From the NCBI GenBank assembly GCA_032173965.1, contig CM063284.1, forward strand, positions 112,132,410-112,196,409: a stretch of DNA of 64,000 nt, given 5' to 3'. The notes below the pieces were generated by a model. That model did not search any database and was not told where the DNA came from. It saw only the letters and a program-made list of their open reading frames with translations. Both the position numbers and the translations under genes were made by a program. The DNA comes from Sitta carolinensis (lineage: Eukaryota > Chordata > Aves > Passeriformes > Sittidae). Shown piece by piece: positions 1-13,700 of this stretch (positions within the stretch are counted from its first letter, which is position 1; each line of letters begins with the position of its first letter).

Positions 1-530
1 GCTAGGAAACCTGCTCCAGAGTGGGCTCCTCTCTCCACAGTTCTGCAGGTCCCTGCCAGGAGCCTGCTGCAGCACAGGCTTCCCACCCATCACAATCTCC
101 TCTCAGGCATCCACCTGCTCGGGTATGGGTATCCTCTCTCCACAGACTGCAGGTGGATTTCTCCATCCCTGTGATCCTCCATGGTCTGCAAGATGGACTG
201 CAGGGGAATCTCTGTTCCAGTGCCTCAAGCATCTCCCGTCCCTACTTCTCCAGTGACCTTGGTGTCTCCTCACAGTTGTTCCTCTCACATGTTCTCATCC
301 CACTGTTCTCTGGGTGTAATTAGTTCTGTGCAACAACTTTTTTTCCTTGTATTTTATCATAGGAGTGCTACTACCATCACTGATGGTCTCGGCCTTGACC
401 AGCAGTGGATCCATCCTGGAGCTGGCTGACACTGGCTCTGACAGACATGGGAGAAGCTTCTAGCAGCTGCTAACAGAGGCCACCCCTGTAGCATCCTTGC
501 TACCAAAACCAGGCCACACAAACCTGATAT
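1..530 (-). mobile_element. Endogenous retrovirus LTR, ERVL-like, cut by window start
   Basis: Read on the minus strand, this block matches the plus-strand block at 28481-29322 along its length. A 17-base identity lies at 391-407 (reverse complement) and 28602-28618, and similarity continues on both sides. The motif CTCTCTCCACAG..CTGCAGGT occurs twice, at about 30-50 and 132-153, so the LTR carries internal repeats. From memory this is a common avian ERVL-type LTR family; that assignment was not searched. The retroviral 5' end is near base 530 and the 3' end lies left of the window. The open frames here (up to 100 codons) come from the GC-rich repeat units and show no protein similarity I recognise. 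Whether an internal retroviral region lies beyond base 1 cannot be seen. Confidence 0.72.
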
Positions 531-1258
531 ATAGTGCCAGATGCCAGGAAACATATTGCTGCTACTGTACTTGTTATGCACTAAAATAAAAACAGCTTCA
601 GAAATATTTATAGCATCAATTTTGGTTTTCCTAATGAATTCCATTTCCTCCAAGTTTTGAGAGTAAGGAAATGGCTCTATCTTTATTGTGCCATCTGTTC
701 ATGACAAGGGATGGAAAGGACTTGAGAATGCTGAGCTTTTGTTGTGTCAACCTAATGCTACCTTGGGGAAAAATATTTTGAAACATACCCTTGAAGTTAC
801 CTTGATGGACTAGAATTGTAACAAGAAGAAAGTTACATGAGAGAACTGACAGACTGCTGACCTGCTTTGCTGAAATAACAATGATCAGAGAAGCTATTTT
901 CAGTGGTTAATTTAATTTTCTGACAAGTATGAATAAGTATAGGTGTTGAAGGTCAAATTCTGCTAAGAAGTCCTGTTATACTGCTTGTGTCCAAAGATCC
1001 ACCAGCAATTAGAGATCAAACTCATGTCTCTCTCTAATTGACAACAATCTCATACAAAAACCTTCCACTTATTTTCTAAACTTTGCAGATACGGACTTCA
1101 AACCTATAGAACCCGTCATCTCTCTAAGTGAACACAGAAGTTTTCTGGATTATACAGTTGCAATATCTCTAAAATGTTGTTGTCTCCCTGGAAAAGAAAT
1201 AAATCTTATATCTATATTGCTTAACAGCTCCACTATTCAAAAACTGTTAAAAACTTCT

Positions 1259-1283
1259 TTTTTTTTTTTTTTTTTTTTTTTTT
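1259..1283. repeat. Poly(T) run, 25 bases
   Basis: An uninterrupted T homopolymer. No polyadenylation signal or target duplication beside it marks it as a retroposon tail. Confidence 0.95.
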
Positions 1284-1589
1284 CTTATTTCCTTCAGAAA
1301 TTCAATTTGTTAGCCAGTTTTTCCTCTAAAGGGGGTTAGAAAACTTCTCATTTATACTTTTGAGGGTTAGGGGGTTTTATTTATTTTTTTTATACCACAT
1401 TTATATCTTTGTATGTCATCCTAGTGACCAAGGTCAGATGCAGAACCTTACCAACAGATTGGGTTTATGAACACTCAAGAACCTTAGACCTTTTTCTAGT
1501 CTTTTCTTTCATCTTTCCTTTCCTCTGTTCTTCTCATCTCCAATTCTAGCTCTGACTATGTAGCGTCTGTAGCGTCTCTTATCTCTCTC

Positions 1590-1614
1590 TTTTTTTTTTT
1601 TTTTTTTTTTTTTT
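1590..1614. repeat. Poly(T) run, 25 bases, in a T-rich tract
   Basis: A T homopolymer follows a short CT repeat (TCTCTCTC) and continues as interrupted T/G sequence to about 1630. It is a simple repeat. Confidence 0.95.
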
Positions 1615-2205
1615 GTTTTGTTTTTTTTGTTTACCCAAATAAAACTTCAGATTATTTTACTTAAAATTTTTAATTTGGGATTTTTAATGTTAGATTTGGA
1701 AGCAGGTGGTGGTGGCATAACCCTACATTTAAAAAACCCCAAACATTTCTTTTGTTGAAAATAAGAAATACATTTGAGAAAATCAAAAATCTTTGTCATC
1801 CATCAACAAACCTACAAATACTGTTAATTCAATTTTCTCAATATTTTTCCTTGGGTTTCATTTCTAAGAAAACATTGTGATCTAAACCTTATAAAACTTT
1901 TATGCTGTATCTCTTTTTTTAATTCTTTTTTAAGCTATACTAGTTTTCACTTTCACTGCAGTATGAACTAAATCCAGGTGTAATTTAAGAGGGAACATAT
2001 TTCATATAATAATTGGACATTACAAGGTAGCTGAACTTAGGCAAATATGTATTGTATCTTTCTGTTTGCCATTTTTTAGCTCATTTTTTGCAAGACCTTG
2101 ACCAGTTTTGTTGAGACTGCTTAGAGACCAGCAAATGACATCTAAGTTTATTCAGCTAAAAAGCTAAGGGCAAAAGATGCTTCTTAGCTTTCCAAGATAA
2201 TTCTC

Positions 2206-2210
<5 letters not shown>

Positions 2211-2238
<28 letters not shown>

Positions 2239-2255
2239 TAAAAAAAAAAAAAAAA
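2211..2255. repeat. Poly(A) run with one interruption
   Basis: Twenty-eight A, one T, then sixteen A. No gene or retroposon body is visible upstream. Confidence 0.95.
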
Positions 2256-4240
2256 GGAATTGAGATCTGCACGGGAAATAGTTTGGGTTTTAAATAGTCC
2301 AAAATCATAGAAGCAGATTTTACTCTTCTGTATTGCTTCATGACCAGGGATTTTAAAATACTTACATATATACATTTATTTATATCAATTTGTCACAGTG
2401 TATGTTTAATTTTTATTCTTTCTTTTGGCATTTCTTGGCCTCTCACATGTACCTACCTATAGGTAAAAGATAGAGACAAGTCGTTCTAAAGAGGTAGGAA
2501 AAAAAATTATTCTACTGAGTATCTGGTTTCTGATATGCATTTTGTTTGCGAGATATGGGCTTTAGGGATGGATGCCTAGGGAGCTTAGGCTTCTTGCCCT
2601 CTTCCCTTTTTTCCTGGATTTGTACTTTAATTTTCATCTTGAGGCTGCAAAGATTCTTACAAATGAATGCCCAGAGATATGTTATTAACACTCCAGTCTT
2701 CATCTTATGTGTTACATGAGAATTATCAAGTGTATATTGAATCAGTATGGAACATTCAGAGAAAGATGCATTGGTAAGCTGCTCCAAGCCTGCACAAAGG
2801 TGAAAATAAATTTGGTTTCAAATACAATTATTTGTTCTAGGCAACAAACCACTACCTCTAAGGCTTTGCTTCTGAGGATGGTTTTACCTTTTTACACTGG
2901 TTTGTCTCTGTCAAGCAAAGTAAGATTCTTTTCTCTTGGAAGGAAGATTGTGCTGCAGGGTTCAATTACAGAACATCTTTGAGTCTCTAATTAAATTGTC
3001 TCCATTGTAATTATATGGCTTTTAAAAATAAATCTTGCAAATGTCTTTGAACATCTGCTACAAGTTCAACATTTTATTAAGAGTTTAGCTGCAAATTATT
3101 AGAGATTTTTATCAGTAGGAATTACACATGGCTTATAAGAGTGTAGGTTCAATGAGTAGTGCTGTGCTGTACTTGACACACACTTGGTAAGATCACTGCA
3201 GGATGTACTTTTCTTTCTCATTCTTTCTATTGTCAAGACAGCTCATTTCAGGGATGACTGTTCCACTTTGTCATGTAGACAGAGGGTAACTCTTATTTGG
3301 GACACTATAAATAGAAGCACGCACACTTCATCTACATTAATGCTTTGTGACTAATATTTTTAAGTTACAAAAAATTCCTGAAATAACAAAAAGAAATAGA
3401 TGTAAAACCAAGCCCACATGTGTAGGGTCCAGACAAGACCCATCTAGTCTACAGTCCTGCTTTTCTGCTGCGGTCTATACTCAATTCAAAAAACCCTGTG
3501 AACATGATCAGAACTTTTGCACTCTCTGGTAATTTGGGTTGAAGAGCTTCATCAACAGAGAATCCTTTGTGTCTGGTATTTAAATCTAATCTGCTTGAAT
3601 GTTTTAATGTGTGTGCATTAGATTTCAACACATTTGGTGATGGTCTGTGCCCCATTATCCACTTTGCAGTCCTTTTGTTCCAAAGCATTTTTAGTATAAA
3701 TTTTACATGCCACAAGAGCTATTTCATTTTCTGAGCTGGTCAAAAACTTTACTGAATATCTTCTAGGTCTAGTGATTTGCTGCTTGTCATTTTATTAGTT
3801 TTCTTTAAAGACTTTTCCACTTACATTTCGATCTGATAAAGTTCTGTTCAGCATCTTGCCTGGAAAAAAAAAACTTCTGGTATGGGAATATCTCCAAATT
3901 ACTGCAGAGTAAACAAGGAAAGCACCTTTCACTTAATATTCTAGTGTATCTTACCTCTTCTGAATATTTTCTTTATACTTTGACCCTCTAGATTCTGCTC
4001 TGTTAAACGTCTTCCCAATGCATTTTGAAAAGGATTTATCATTCATGATTTCCTTGACTTTCTTAGAGGCTGTTCCCCTCAATCCTCTTTTGTATTTTTT
4101 CTTTTTTCTTTTTTAATATTAGGCTAGCTTACTAATTTAAATACAGACAGTCCCATTACCTAATTCTCTTTTTCTTGTTCGAGTGTGGGATGGGGAAAAG
4201 TATGTCTATTTTCTATGTACATATGTACTTGTCTATATAT

Positions 4241-4242
<2 letters not shown>

Positions 4243-4273
<31 letters not shown>
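4243..4273. repeat. (TG)n microsatellite
   Basis: About 15 uninterrupted TG units. It ends a few bases before the CR1 fragment that starts at about 4281, and is probably variable in length between individuals. Confidence 0.97.
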
Positions 4274-4275
<2 letters not shown>

Positions 4276-4280
4276 CTATG

Positions 4281-4456
4281 TATGTGAGGGTGGTGAGGCA
4301 TAGGAACAGGTTGCCCAGAGAAGCTGTGGATGCAGGCCAGGTTGGATGGGGCTCTGAGCATCCTGGTCTAGCAGAAGGAGTCCCTGCCATGTCAGGGAGT
4401 TGGAAGTAGATGCTCTTTAAAGTCCCTTCCAACACAAATCATTCTATGATTCTATG
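4281..4456 (+). mobile_element. CR1 LINE, 5'-truncated 3' end
   Basis: The block begins with GTGAGGGTGGTGAGGCA, continues with GGTTGCCCAGAGAAGCTGTGGATG and the GCCAGGTTGGATGGGGCTCTGAGCA segment, and closes with CCCTTCCAACACAAATC and two octamers, ATTCTATG ATTCTATG. This order is the 3' untranslated region of CR1, the main non-LTR retrotransposon of birds. Only about 175 bases remain, so the reverse transcriptase region is absent, as in most avian copies. The 74- and 91-codon frames across it are not genes. Confidence 0.95.
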
Positions 4457-7400
4457 AAAGTATTTTGTCCCAAGAATGTGTCATGATTTCTAAAAAGCTT
4501 CCTTAACTCGCTCATTAGTGATAGTGACAGTTTTTGTACAAAGACTTTTTCTGTCTTTCTGAGATGTGCACTGATTCCAGCATCTGGACATTAATTTGTA
4601 AATGTCTTTGGGGAATCCTGTGAAAAAGAAAAGTCACTGAACAACTAATCAGAAAATCTGCAAAGTAGTAACAATTCTTTGGCTGATTTTTTCAAAGAAT
4701 ACATAGAATTCAAAATTCCTGACGCTGATAAGATGGATGCTTTCCATATTTATTTCAGTTATAGTTTATTATAAAGGCACAGCTTAAAAGCTTGAGTAAA
4801 ATATAATAGATTTAAAGCTTTATGGCAAGACTGAAATAAGATTATTCTTTACTGGTATTTCACAGATGCTACTTAATCATAATGTGAAAGAATTAGTTGA
4901 ATAATATGGAGAGCAGATAGTTCATAGTATTACTCAATGCATAACAATGCTAAATACTTTATAAATAGCATCATAAACTTTGTCAGTGAATGGTACTCAA
5001 TTACATTCTAATATGGGCTCTCTAATATAACTGCCTTTCTGCTATTAATGGTCTCTAAATTAATTACTATGCCACACTGACAGTCTACTGAGTGATTATT
5101 TTTCTGTAATCTAGTGCCCCTTAGATTGCAATTTTGCCTTTCACAAGTATTTCTATATTGCAATATGTCACAAATAAAAATTCCATTCTTGCTAAAATTC
5201 ACTTTTATAAATATATTACAAATATAATTAAAATTATTATAATCAAATATCAAATTATTAAATATTATTTTTTAATTTAGAATTATTAATTTCTAAATTA
5301 TTTATTTTTAAATTGACTTTTTGTACTACATCTGATATGCTTGGCTACAAAACCACTTTTTTAAGTAAAAAAAAATCAAGTTTTTGTTGATTTTTTTTTC
5401 TGCATGTATTTTATTTCCTCATAAAGCAGAATTTAGAAATAATGTGTTATTTATTAGAAGTCAACATTTGTTGCCAAAGGTGTGAAACAAGGCATTGGTC
5501 TTGCAGGAAAAAGCTTACTTTCATATTTTTCTATTTTACCTTCAATTTCAGTCATTGCCATTTGGTAGAAGTTTATCTTTGCAAAGAGAAAGATATTACT
5601 CAATAATCAGAATGTATGTAATGGTTATAATTTCTTAAGTAGAAAGTATAAGTCTGAAAAGAAAATAAAAAAACATTTCTCTCTGAATCTTCTGTAGTAG
5701 AAAGAGCAATACTGTTTTTTGCTGTGATGTATTCCTGGATTAAAGTATTTTTTTCAAAAATATTATGAAGTCGCTCAAATTTAATTAATACAGAAGACCA
5801 GTCAGGAAGTGTACTATTAAATGCTGTATTAAACGCAACTGTGTGTTTATATTTTTGTGGGGTTTTTTTTATAATTTTGCTAATGTGCTAACTGTAAATT
5901 GAGGAAATGAGTTAATCAGCCTAGAGAATTCTGGTTTGAGTTCTTCCTGTTTTGATTGGTCATTTATTGGTATTTTTGAATATTGTCTGGTTTTCTCTGG
6001 AGTTTGTGAAGAATCTTGCTTGCAATGAGTGGACTGGACTCTCTCAAGTTGTATCTTAGGTGGTTTCAGAATGAGCTGGACAAGCGGAAGGAAAAATTCA
6101 CCAAAACCTGTTTAGCACGAAGTCATTACATGATTTATGTGCTGATTGAGACACATCATTGGATGCAGAAGGGGAGTATTGCTCATCTGTATTTTACACT
6201 TTTGTCTACATATCTGCTATTTCTGGTTAGAGACAGGAGAGTTTATTTACTGAACCTTCTCTCTTCTATTAGGATTTCTACATTCAATTGGGGATAGCAA
6301 TTATTTAGACTTCTGTGATTTTTGAAAATGTTTTTGAAGTCCTGTTGTCTGGTGGAGGTTTATCTTTAAAGTGAACATCTGCTTCTTTAGTTCTCTTGAG
6401 TCTTATTTACTTTAGATTTCTGAAAACTTGAAAAGAGGTGTAGAAACCAAACATAGCTTAAAGTAGCTAATTCTGGCTTATCTCAGATTCCTCTGCTGAT
6501 TAAACACAGGAGTATTTTATTTTTAAGAGGAATTTAAAAATCAGAAATATTTTTACTTTTGAAAGGGTAGTCATCCCATTTTTCCCTCTTTAGCATGGTA
6601 AGGCACTTTCTATCTTGCATATCTATTGACTTTATATTTTCTTTGATTTTCCTGCTAGCTCTAATATTTATTTGATTAGAACTGAAGAAGTAAATTCATT
6701 TGTGTCCCTGAGTTATTTACATACAGATCCCAGGTCTAATTCCAGGTTTCTAATGCAAGTTCAGAGTTTACGTAAAATATCTGAAATCTTGTTCATTTTC
6801 TCTTCCCTTGTTGATTCACGTGTAACAGGTCCTAGACATATAGGAACATACTTAGAATGTTTTGTCTCTATAGGAAAATTTTCAAGAACTGTTTTTGTTT
6901 TTTGTTTTTTGTGTTTTTTTTTTTTTTTAAAGTTCTATTAGGAAGAATGAGAACAATGTGGAGGGGGTGTTAGGGTTTTTCTTTTTTTAATATATGCACT
7001 TATTTTCTGCTATAGATTATACTAAAAAAGAGGCCTCTGTCCAAAAAATGGTAGTTGAAATCTTGAGAGCATAAAAATATCAATTGGGGAACAGGACTGA
7101 GAGAATTTAGAGGATGAATTACTGCATTTCCTGTTTATCACCAAAGAAAATAAGAATTATTTTATTCTGTAATTTATAAAGATACACATCCTTTTGCTAC
7201 CTTTACTCTTATTTGATCTTGATTATTTCGAAATTGACAGTATTTTTGAAAAAGAAAGGAACAAATGATTATGCTTGAAAAGAAGTGTTCCAACATAAAA
7301 ACTACTCTGAACTTCCAAGATTTTCATTCTTGCTTTGTACTTTTTTTTTCTGGATTACAAAATTACATCGAATAGCCTATTCAATTACTTAGATCAGTCA

Positions 7401-10400
7401 CAAACATTTTTTGAAAGCTCAGGACAGCTTCATGTTCAAAGACATTTGTATTCTAATTGTATTCTTACTCATATCTGCACAAATGCCTATGGGAGATATC
7501 TGCATATTTGCTATTATCTGTGGGGGGAAAAAAAAAGATGTAATGGTTAAATTCATAACATTAATTGACTTGGTTTAACTTCCTACTGACTTTATAATTT
7601 GAAGCACCTACTGCTCTAATCTTCCCCTGAAACTGAACCTCCTCAATAGTTGACAAAATTTTATCAATTACGTACCCTGCTTTAACTGATAAAATGACCC
7701 ACTCATTCTGATGCAGATGTATTATATAAACTCTCTCCAGAATATCTCAAGAATTCATGTCAACATCTAGCTTGTAACTGTGGCAGGATTTTCAATGCTG
7801 GCAAAGAATGGCAGGAACCCTCAAAGTTGTAAAATACTTCACAAATGTATCTTTATTAATATTATGTCTTAATCAGCAGTGAGACATCTGAATATGGTAC
7901 AACTAAAGGCTGCAAAAAAACGAAGCTTTGAAAAACTTAGCTCCAGTTGAGACTTCATAATCTAAATGGAATGATTCTTTGAAATGATTCAAAATCAAAT
8001 AGTCCCTGAAAATATAAAAATATTATCCTGTTTATATAGGATGTAAAATACCTTGCTTATGGGCTTGATACTGTCTGTTAGGTTTTTTTTATATAGTACT
8101 TCAGCAGTTTTTTGGAGTCTGCATCTCTGAAGTAATGTATATGAAATTTTATTTCTTACACCAACTGGTATCCTACAACAAATTCTGCTAAGTGTTTAGA
8201 CTGTATTTTGAACAAAATTGTGATAAGAATTCCACAGCATTCTGGTCAAGGGTTCTTTGCCATATACTTAACAAAAAAAAAAAAATAATATGGAAATGGA
8301 ATATGTAATGGAAAGCTGATCACAGACCCATTTGAGTTAGGCCTTCAGAAACATTTTCATGTGAAAATGGAAATAAAATATATTAGCCACGTGATCTCAT
8401 AGCTGTACTCTTAGTGGCTTTGGCCAATGACATCATTGAAATCTTCAGTGTTTGTCATATAATGTTCAAGTAGGTCAGATCTGTGTGTGCATAAATTCCT
8501 AGTTCAGGGTGCATGCTGCTTGCTCCAACCGAGTAATGTTGAACATCTGGGCAGAGTCACTTTGTGATAGCCTGTTGCACAGCAGATTCAGAAATGATAA
8601 GCAGCAAGTAAGCTCTGCCTCAGGACAGTGGTGCTGATGATAATATCGATGTGCCCAAAGGAATGAGCATGCTTTCTTAGACTCCAGTCCAACACATTTT
8701 TATTCATGTGAGCAAAATTTCCTCACTGGAATATTCCTATGGTAATCAGCAAACCTCGTGGCAGTAAAAAGCTAACAAAGCCGACTAGTTATTATCCATA
8801 AAGAAATCCTTCCTGTTAAAATTCCCACAGTCAAGAGATGCTTTTAAGTGTGTCTCTGTAATGAGAAGGAGCTAAGGCTTATGCAGTTGTGCTTCCTCTT
8901 CCTGTCTGTGTCTCTAGGTGTCTTTTTTCTTTACAGTTTTGAGTCCATTCACTCTGTTGATTGAAATTAGCAACAAGGGCAAGAGGTTCCTGAGTATTAC
9001 AGATTTCATGGCTATAATCAGCCCAGTTGAAAAGAGATTAATGAGTCTGAGCTCATACTGAAACCTTCAGTAAAGACCAACTCTACATGGGCAGGACATC
9101 AAGAATAAAATACCCTGCTTAGCAGTCAGGTACAATCTACAAGAAAATTATTCCTGATATGGAAAAACTGTAGTTATTATTTCTCTTGCAAGCTGAAATA
9201 CTCTGCCTAAAAATTGGTGCTTTGTATGTTTCTAACTGCAAATAGACTGAAAGAAATGTTATGTGTTTCAATTTTATCAAAATTGAAAATATTCTCTACA
9301 TTCTTGCTTTCCAGAACTTTATTTGAAGAAAAAAAAAAAAAAAAAGAAATAATAAGTAGTCGCTAGCAGGTTATAAGAACTTCTAGTGCCCCAGTGGAGT
9401 ACAGGACTCACAAGCAAAAATCAAAAAAGGGCAGATTATCTTTAAACTTGTATAAATCAGTCAGATTCTGTACGTGAACTGTAACTCCAGGCCCCTGTAA
9501 AGTTATGGAAAATGGGGGGAAAAAAATGAAGAAAAATTGTTCTATTCCTCCTGGAGATGTGATCACTACCTTGTGATCTCAATTATGTATGAAACGTGTG
9601 TCTGTGTTTTCTGATTTTATCCTGACATTGAGTTCAATAGGGACTACAGTAGAATAATGGGAAATGTTTTCATTCTCATAAAATTTAAAATATTTGGTAC
9701 ACCCTTATATTTATATGCACATATACTTTTTAGTTTATTTTATTCTTCATCTAATTCCAAATTTTCTTTATCTTGTTTTCTTACATTCCCATGACACTAA
9801 AATCTTCTCAAACACTTTCTGAAATATGCAATTTCAGAGCATGTTCTTGAGGGACCTCTTGTATCATGCTCACAATAACACGTGCTCTAAAAGTTTTGAA
9901 TCTTGAAAAGACTTAATACATAATGCCTTTTTCCCCCTTATTTATATACCTACTGTTTTCAACTGAGTATAAAAATCAATAGACAAGATTCCCAAAATCC
10001 AAAATTATTCTTTGTCTTTGGAACATTTTCATACTGAGAAAATAGACAAAAAGCAGTTACTGGTAATTATTTACTCTTGTGTTTCTACTCTGACTTGGGA
10101 GCTTGACATTGTCCTTTAGGATGAGGTTTCCTCAAACTGGCCAGTTCTGCATGGTTTGCTTTTTTGAATTTATTTTTCCAGTTCTATTGATTTTCACTTA
10201 GTCGTTCTAAGTTAAGCTACATTATGCTTATGCAATACAGCAAGTAATCATCTACTTGGAACTATCTGAAACTTGCTCTTACATCTGCTGTAATGATTTT
10301 TTTTTTTTTTTTTTTAGTGCAGAATAGGAGTCGGAATGTATCTTTGAATTGTTTTCATACCAATTAACATTTTCTTGAGAGGCTGAAACAATGACTTTTG

Positions 10401-10710
10401 GAAGCAAAATTAGCAGCTACTGGAATTCTTTTGTTCCTACCCATTATGCTGTTCATTCTAATAAGTGTTTTGTGTCACTGATTCACAGTGATTCATTATA
10501 CCTAAGAAGACCTATTTGTTGCCCATATTTCTTAGCATTTGGACTTCACAAGTACTGAATTTTGCTTTTAATCCTTCTTTCCAAAAGATTTGGCAGAAAA
10601 AAAGGAAGAATACAAAGCTATCTTAGGAAAAATATGCAGATATTTAATTTGTGAAGAAAATATTCTATTCAGCCTTCCAGTTTGATTTCCTTTCTCTCAA
10701 AAAGAAAAGC

Positions 10711-10745
<35 letters not shown>

Positions 10746-13700
10746 AGGGGAGTGGAAAAGCATAATTATTACAGTAGAATAATTCGAAAAAGACCTTGAG
10801 AAGAACTTTTTCCACCTCAGGAACTTTTGCCCTCTTTAAGTTCATGACACATCTATTTACCATCTCCTCCTATTCTTTCATTTCCAGCAATGCTGCCAGG
10901 AGCCTAGCTTGTTGTCCATCATCCTTCAATATGCAGCATTTTTTTTTAACCGGATAAATAATTTATATGAAGCATAAGAAAATCTTTGTATATGTGACTC
11001 AGTACCTGCTTTACCATTTCATTTGTTCATTGCCTGAACAGATGTACAATCATGTGAAGTTCCTCTGACTTAGAATTTTGGGAATATCTTTATTTTGCTG
11101 TGGTTTTTTTTTTTTTTTTTTTCGTTGGGGGTTTCCTTTTTTAAATTTAAATTTTCTAATCTACTACTCCATCTTCATTCTTCTCGCTACAGATGTTCAT
11201 TTTGCTATTGCTCATTTTGTCCTTTTCCATTATTGCTGTAGCACTTCACAGTCTGAAGCTGTTGTTTTGGAGCTCTTTCTCAATATAAATTTGCATAACC
11301 CAGAATTCATTCCATCTTGGATTGAAATCTATGTCTCACAATGAGTTTCATAATTACAGATAAGACTCATGTATTTTAGATGATTATAAATTTCTGCTAA
11401 AAAAACCCAAAACAAACCACCTCTGTTGCAACATTAGGTGATGCCTCTTTCATAAGTTTCATGGTTTTGGAAAAAACATACTTTACTGTTTCAGCTAGGC
11501 TTGGTTTCATGCTGTTACATTTGCTTTATGTATAATAATAACTCAGTAGTTCATCTCTTTGCTTCTTCTTTTTTAGATTCCACTACATCCATGATTGAAG
11601 GAGTGAAGTGTGTCCAGTGAATTTTGCCTGTCAAATGGCTTTACATGCTCCAGCTTTCTCACTGCCAACATTATCTTACCCAAACCTCATTTTTTTATGT
11701 AATTCCTGTCCTAAGTATTTCCGTGGATACCACTTCTTACAGAAGAGGATTTTAGCTAGCCCTCTGGTAAGAAGAGATTTATTAACATTATAATTGTAGA
11801 TTCAGTCATGGGTCACAGCTTCCAGCAGATTCCCAGCATCCCTAGGAGAGGCTCTGGTCATTTCTGTTAAGACCATACTGTATTCCTGAGAAATGTGTGT
11901 GGCTGATCATAAGCCCTCAAATTGAGATAGTCTTTTTCTTGAAGGACACATCAATCCTTCATCTAGAGGCCACATGTGAATTTTAAGTTCTATATTCTTT
12001 ACTGGCATGTCATATAGTCATTCCAGAAGTCCAGAATGGCTTAACTAGAAAACTATACATGATGCATGGCAGATCTTCTTTTACAGTAAGCCCTATGAGG
12101 AATATACAATTAATGCAAACTAGGCATTCAGTCGACAATCTTAATTTTTCTCACTAAAAATCTGTCACAATTTTGTTTGTTTTTTTCCTTCTGTAGTTCT
12201 CAATATTCTTGTTCCTGTTTATAATGATATATAAGAAAATTAATTGAGTGTTTAAAGTATGGTTCTTTAATTTTTTTTCTTGCAGACATAAACAAATCAT
12301 TTTGTTTATTAGGGTGATCCCAACTTGATTTGACAGATCATTTCCAAACTCATATTTCTTATAATTGCAAACCTCTGTTAAATTGCACTTTTTAAATTGA
12401 GATTGGAGATGGTGTTTTCCATCCTCTGCAGCCACATCCTGTGCTAGGGAGAAGAGAGATATTACCCTTCATTTCTTGCTAGGGAAAGTGTAAAGAAACT
12501 AAAAGAATCAAAGTTTATGTATGGTTTGTAATGGGATAAACACTCCTTGGCTTGTGTGCTGTTTCTCAATGTTTTATGAGCAGCAAGACTATTTTCATTT
12601 TAGATGTCTGACAAGCACAAGATGTAGAGAAGGAGCAATGAGCTATGGAAAGGGCTGGTGAACCCTTACCAGACCCTCTGATAAGAAGGTCTCAGGGAGA
12701 AGAGACTGCTGGGAAAGGATGGTCTCAGAGCATTGCTATAAGTTGCACTGTTTGGCTTTGCCTGAAAACTGAGAATTCATTATTCCCAGTAAAGAACCAG
12801 CTATACAGGTGCAAAGATAGAGAATGAAGAGAGAGCTAGCACTGATCTCTATAAGCATAGGTTGTACAATAAGGACTGTTTAAAATCACTATAAAGCTAT
12901 ATTGGTTAAGCTCCAAGAAGACAGAGAACACTGAGATTAAGGTTATTTGTGCAGTCTTAGGTAGTGTCATGCATCTTCCACTGCTTACACTGGTTATATG
13001 TTATGACATACCAAGTAGTTCTGTAACTGACAACATTTGTGTCCTCTCTTCCTCATCCTCAGAAAAGAGGATTTACACCTCTTTTAGACTGCAAACTAGA
13101 TAGAGTGCTATTAATGAATGGAGATTTCATAGTTCCTACATCTCTCCATTTGTTTTATTTTCTTTTTTTTTTTCCTTTTTTTCTCTTTTATTATGGTGTG
13201 AAAAACCTGTCTGTAAAACAACTTTATTAAATCTGTCTGTATGGATCATTACACTGATATCTAAGCATTTCAAAACCATTATTTATCTTTATTATCTCTT
13301 CTCACAAGGGGCTTTTTTATGTGATTTACAACAGGAGAAGTGGATCAGTATAAAAAATGTTTGATATATTTATGATTTTCAATGCTGTACGCAGTTTCTG
13401 ATATACTCTGCAAAATGAACACTTTATCTAGCACTTAATGTATTCTAGCACTCCTTCTGTTGAGTGCTGTTGCAGGCAGTAGTGTAGCTCTCAGCACTTG
13501 TGCTGATTGGGTATTTGAGTTTTGTATTGGGCAGGAAGAAAGTGTGGAATGTAAAACTGACAAAGAAAAAATGACCAATGATATTTTTAGTAAGTTTCAT
13601 ATACTGTTTTATGTTTGCTTTCAAGATATGAAAATAAAAAGAAAGTTAAAATGAAACTAAAGTTGACATTGAATTGAATTGACAATGACATTTTCAAAAT

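Larger units (their letters stand above)
531..4242. other. AT-rich non-coding DNA
   Basis: No coding region is supported here. Open frames are short (under 100 codons) and low in complexity. The stretch holds three long A/T homopolymers, listed separately, and otherwise unique AT-rich sequence. A short direct repeat of TAGCGTCTG at about 1560-1577 is the only other local oddity. Confidence 0.6.

Noticed and set aside
6016..6297. 93-codon frame with a plausible hydrophilic start
   Set aside because: The second half is hydrophobic AT-driven sequence, no family is recognised, and no splice or promoter context is seen.
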